From JAKEHA01 sp035687255 (lineage in GTDB: Bacteria; Krumholzibacteriota; Krumholzibacteriia; WVZY01; JAKEHA01): a stretch of 7,863 nt of DNA. A model generated the notes under the pieces. It made no database searches. It saw only the letters and a program-made list of their open reading frames with translations, and was not told the DNA's origin. Made by a program: the position numbers and the translations under genes. The stretch spans positions 1-7,863 of the forward strand of contig DASRYI010000081.1 of assembly GCA_035687255.1 (NCBI GenBank), in the 5' to 3' direction. This document shows positions 5,394 to 7,863 of the stretch, in pieces (the first letter of the stretch is position 1; every line of letters starts with the position of its first letter).

Positions 5394-6758
5394 ATGCGTA
5401 TTCTCATGCTGGGGTGGGAGTTCCCGCCCTACATAAGCGGAGGTCTGGGTACCGCCTGCCGTGGATTGACGGACGGTCTGCGACGAGCCAACGCGCGGGT
5501 CCTGTTCGTGCTTCCGCGGTCAACGGCGGATACAGCCGCGACGGATACCGGTGCATGCGGCGGCGTGATGCCCGATCACGTTCGTTTCACATCGTGCACC
5601 GAGCCCGGCGAACAGGTTGCGATTACCGCCGTCGCCTCCGACATCACCACCCCCTATCCCTCTTCTCCAACCCGGCCCCGGGCCGCGGCCCGGCTTGACA
5701 CATCCCCCCATCCCAACGCACTGCAAGCAGATCCATCTTCGACGTTGCGCGTCATGGGAGTGGGCGCCGAAGACGGTTACGAAGGCGACCTCGTCGGAAA
5801 GATCCGCGCCTATGCCGAACGTTGCGTCGTGCTGGCGCGGCGCGAACTCTTCGACGTCATCCACGCGCACGACTGGATGACCTATCCGGCGGCCATGGCC
5901 ATCTCCCGGCTCTCCGGCCGCCCCATGGTGGCGCACGTGCACGCCACCGAGTTCGATCGTTCGAGCGATCCCACCGGCGGCACCATTTTCGGCATCGAAC
6001 GCCGCGGGATGCACGCCGCTGCACGTGTGCTGGCGGTCTCGCACCGGACCCGGAATGTCATCGTGAACCGTTACGGAGTTTCTCCCGGCCGGGTGACGGT
6101 CGTGCACAACGGGATCGATCGCAGTTCATCCCCCGCACCCAGGAACTCACGGCGCCCCCCGACGGTATTGTTTCTTGGGAGGATCACGCGGCAGAAGGGA
6201 CCACGTTACTTCCTCCGGGCGGCGGCGCGCGTGGTATCGAGGGTTCCCGACGCCCGCTTCGTGGTCGCGGGCTCCGGCGATGAGCTGGACGAGATGACGG
6301 CGCTCGCCGCCGAACTCGGCATTGCGGAGCGCGTAACTTTTGCGGGGTTTCTGCGTGGCGGCGACGTGGATCGCGCCTATGACAACGCCGATGTGTATGT
6401 GATGCCGTCGGTCAGCGAACCGTTCGGGCTGTCGGCACTGGAAGCGGCCGCGCGCGGAGTTCCCGTGATCGTGTCGAACACGTCGGGCGTGGCGGAAGTA
6501 CTCCGCCAGGGCTCGCTCAAGGTGGACTTCTGGGACGTGGAGATGATGGCGCGAATGATCATCACGATCTTGCAAAACCCCGGACTCGGTTCGGCCCTGG
6601 CGCGCGTCAGTGCCCGCGAGATGTCGGGTGTGACCTGGGACGCGGCGGCGCGCCGCTGCATCCATGTGTATTACGAAGTCACTGGAGAACGCGCGCACGG
6701 CGTATCCGGGGAACGTGAAGCAGCCGTACCGGCACTCGCCGGCGCGCGTTCGATTTGA
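5394..6758 (+). CDS. GT4-family glycosyltransferase (GT-B fold), probable alpha-glucan/glycogen synthesis
   Basis: A 454-residue protein starting with MRILMLGWEFPPYISGGLGT, the usual first strand and glycine loop (GGLG 16-19) of GT-B transferases resembling bacterial glycogen synthases. HAHDWMTYP (157-164) closes the N-terminal domain core. HVHATEFDRS (181-190) and VVHNGID (236-242) precede the C-terminal nucleotide-sugar domain (about 255-425). That domain carries GRITRQKGP (262-270) and the retaining-enzyme EX7E motif as Glu342...Glu350 (EPFGLSALE). Residues about 43-125 form a Pro/Ser/Thr/Ala-rich stretch, variable in appearance. The last 25 residues look disordered. No membrane segment is seen. 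The start fits the conserved first strand, though the upstream ribosome binding site is weak. It lies between a CBM48 protein and a second GT4 gene, arguing for alpha-glucan work. UDP- or ADP-glucose as donor is inference, and cell-surface glycan synthesis is the alternative. Confidence 0.88.
   Translation: MRILMLGWEFPPYISGGLGTACRGLTDGLRRANARVLFVLPRSTADTAATDTGACGGVMPDHVRFTSCTEPGEQVAITAVASDITTPYPSSPTRPRAAARLDTSPHPNALQADPSSTLRVMGVGAEDGYEGDLVGKIRAYAERCVVLARRELFDVIHAHDWMTYPAAMAISRLSGRPMVAHVHATEFDRSSDPTGGTIFGIERRGMHAAARVLAVSHRTRNVIVNRYGVSPGRVTVVHNGIDRSSSPAPRNSRRPPTVLFLGRITRQKGPRYFLRAAARVVSRVPDARFVVAGSGDELDEMTALAAELGIAERVTFAGFLRGGDVDRAYDNADVYVMPSVSEPFGLSALEAAARGVPVIVSNTSGVAEVLRQGSLKVDFWDVEMMARMIITILQNPGLGSALARVSAREMSGVTWDAAARRCIHVYYEVTGERAHGVSGEREAAVPALAGARSI
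5678..5693. repeat. 16-bp perfect GC-only palindrome inside the GT4 gene
   Basis: CCGGGCCGCGGCCCGG (5678-5693) reads identically on both strands. It lies in the part of the GT4 gene encoding the variable Pro/Ala/Arg-rich segment and follows a purine-poor tract (about 5645-5679). It may simply reflect weak protein constraint in GC-rich DNA, or form a stable mRNA hairpin. Confidence 0.6.
6687..6751 (+). repeat. Inverted-repeat cluster able to fold as a three-way junction at the GT4/GT4 boundary
   Basis: The outer arms GAACGCGCGC (6687-6696) and GCGCGCGTTC (6742-6751) are a perfect 10-bp inverted repeat. Inside are two further stems: ACGGC (6697-6701) / GCCGT (6723-6727) and CGGC (6730-6733) / GCCG (6738-6741). 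Almost no bases are left unpaired at the junction. The cluster covers the codons of the unconserved C-terminal tail of the first GT4 protein and ends 4 nt before its stop codon. An RNA-processing or attenuation role in the operon is possible. GC-rich alternating sequence also forms such pairs by chance. Confidence 0.35.
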
Positions 6759-6773
6759 AACGGAGTGAGCGGG

Positions 6774-7863
6774 ATGCGAATTGCCATGCTTTCGTGGGAA
6801 ACGTTGCATTCACCGTGCGTGGGCGGCGTGGGCCGGCACGTGAGCGAAAACGCGGCGGCGCTGCAGGCGCGCGGTGACGAGGTTCATGTCTTCACGCGGC
6901 GCGCCCCCGACCAGAGTTACTACCAGCGCATCGGCGGTGTCCATTACCACCGGTGTCCGTATCTGACACTTCCCGATTTCGTGGACGACGTGAACAGCAT
7001 GTGCCGCGCCTTCGTCGAGCGTCTCTTCGTGGTCGAGGATATGACGGGCCCGTTCGATGTGATTCACGCGCACGACTGGCTTGCCGCCAATGCCCTGATC
7101 TGGATCAAGCAGGGCCGGGGGCGTCCGGGCGTGCTCACCATGCATTCCACCGAGTACGCGCGCTGTGGCAACACCTTCCCGCCCGGGCGGTCCGAACGCA
7201 TCCGGGCGCAGGAGCGCGCCGGAACCTACTGGGCGGATCGCGTCATCTGTGTGTCCGGCGCCGTGCGCCGCGAGCTGGCGTGGATGTACGAAGTGCCGGA
7301 ATGGAAGACCGACGTGATTCCCAACGGCGTGCATGCCCGGCGCTTTCAGCGCCCCATCGACGTGGCCGCCGTGCGCCGCAGTTACGACGTGGGCCCGATG
7401 GATCCGATGATTGTCTTCTCGGGCCGCATGGAATGGCAGAAGGGCCCCGACCTTCTGCTCGAAGCGTTTCCCGCGGTGCTCGGCCGGCACGCCCGCGCAA
7501 AACTGCTGTACGTGGGCGATGGCAGCATGCGCGCCGGGCTCGAACAGCGCGCGCGCAACCTCGGGATCGCGCACGCGGTGCGCTTTCTGGGTCGACGTGA
7601 TGAGGACGCCATCGCCGCACTTTATCAGTGCGCCGATGGCGTGTGCGTTCCCAGCCGCAACGAACCTTTCGGCATCGTGATCCTGGAAGCGTGGAGCGCG
7701 GGGACACCCGTGATTGTCACCAACCAGGGTGGATCCGGAGACATCGTGCGGCACGAACACGACGGCCTGCACGTGTCCCCATCTCCCGATTCGATCGCGT
7801 GGGGCATCCTTGCGTTGTTCGCCGATTTCGAACGCGCGCGCAGCATGGGTATTGCGGGCCGTG
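6774..7863 (+). CDS. Second GT4-family glycosyltransferase (3' end outside window)
   Basis: The frame is open from ATG 6774 to the window end, giving 363 residues without a stop. It starts MRIAMLSWETLHSPCVGGVGRHV, with the GT-B glycine loop GGVG (17-20), then GVHYHRCPYL (55-64), HAHDWLAANALIWIKQGRGR (98-117) and LTMHSTEYARCGN (121-133). VIPNGV (181-186), SGRMEWQKGPDLL (216-228) and the EX7E motif Glu297...Glu305 (EPFGIVILE) mark the C-terminal donor-binding domain. Only the last part of that domain is missing. GGAG (6762-6765) lies 8 nt before the ATG, and the gap to the preceding GT4 gene is 15 nt, so the two are cotranscribed. It is a diverged relative rather than a recent duplicate of that gene: shared motifs, but a shorter N-terminal domain. 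A role in alpha-glucan synthesis is inferred from the locus; donor and acceptor are unknown. Confidence 0.9.
   Translation, partial: MRIAMLSWETLHSPCVGGVGRHVSENAAALQARGDEVHVFTRRAPDQSYYQRIGGVHYHRCPYLTLPDFVDDVNSMCRAFVERLFVVEDMTGPFDVIHAHDWLAANALIWIKQGRGRPGVLTMHSTEYARCGNTFPPGRSERIRAQERAGTYWADRVICVSGAVRRELAWMYEVPEWKTDVIPNGVHARRFQRPIDVAAVRRSYDVGPMDPMIVFSGRMEWQKGPDLLLEAFPAVLGRHARAKLLYVGDGSMRAGLEQRARNLGIAHAVRFLGRRDEDAIAALYQCADGVCVPSRNEPFGIVILEAWSAGTPVIVTNQGGSGDIVRHEHDGLHVSPSPDSIAWGILALFADFERARSMGIAGR

Noticed and set aside
5695..5700. TTGACA inside the first GT4 gene as a -35 box
   Set aside because: No acceptable -10 occurs 16-18 nt downstream and the position is mid-gene; a chance match.
5520..6107. 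Open frame of 195 codons antisense to the first GT4 gene
   Set aside because: Opposite a gene with intact GT4 motifs; no ribosome binding site or domain visible.

Overview
The window is GC-rich bacterial DNA with dense bacterial gene packing: Shine-Dalgarno sites, short gaps and an ATGA stop/start overlap. Nothing in it fixes the phylum. A ferredoxin-dependent 2-oxoacid oxidoreductase together with a paired GT4 / glycogen-binding locus is a combination I associate from memory with planctomycete, deltaproteobacterial and uncultivated high-GC lineages; treat that as a weak hint only. No tRNA, rRNA, transposase, CRISPR array or other mobile-element signature was seen.

Region 1 (1-1138, + strand) holds the last 55 codons of the alpha subunit and the whole beta subunit of a pyruvate/2-oxoacid:ferredoxin oxidoreductase. 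The two are translationally coupled and end in a strong hairpin terminator.

Region 2 (1151-4605) is a self-contained accessory module. A class I SAM-dependent methyltransferase and a berberine-bridge-type FAD oxidoreductase form a two-gene operon on the minus strand. An AraC-family regulator with a cupin sensor domain is transcribed divergently. The 160-bp gap between them holds candidate back-to-back promoters with overlapping -35 boxes, two abutting inverted repeats and a possible 24-codon leader ORF. The substrate is unknown; the layout fits an inducible tailoring or detoxification pathway.

Region 3 (4606-5034) is 429 bp without a convincing gene. It is visibly less GC-rich than its surroundings and contains several inverted repeats, a good -10 box and a strong ribosome binding site for the next gene.

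Region 4 (5035-7863, + strand) is an alpha-glucan locus: a stand-alone CBM48 glycogen-binding protein, a complete GT4 glycosyltransferase and a second GT4 glycosyltransferase that runs off the window end. The small CBM48 protein may tether the two transferases to glycogen. A branching, debranching or GH57-type enzyme might lie further downstream, but that is outside the window.

The most interesting leads are the architecture of the divergent control region, the CBM48-only protein heading the glycosyltransferase pair, and inverted repeats in the long leader and at the GT4/GT4 junction. No clearly new system can be demonstrated from sequence reading alone.
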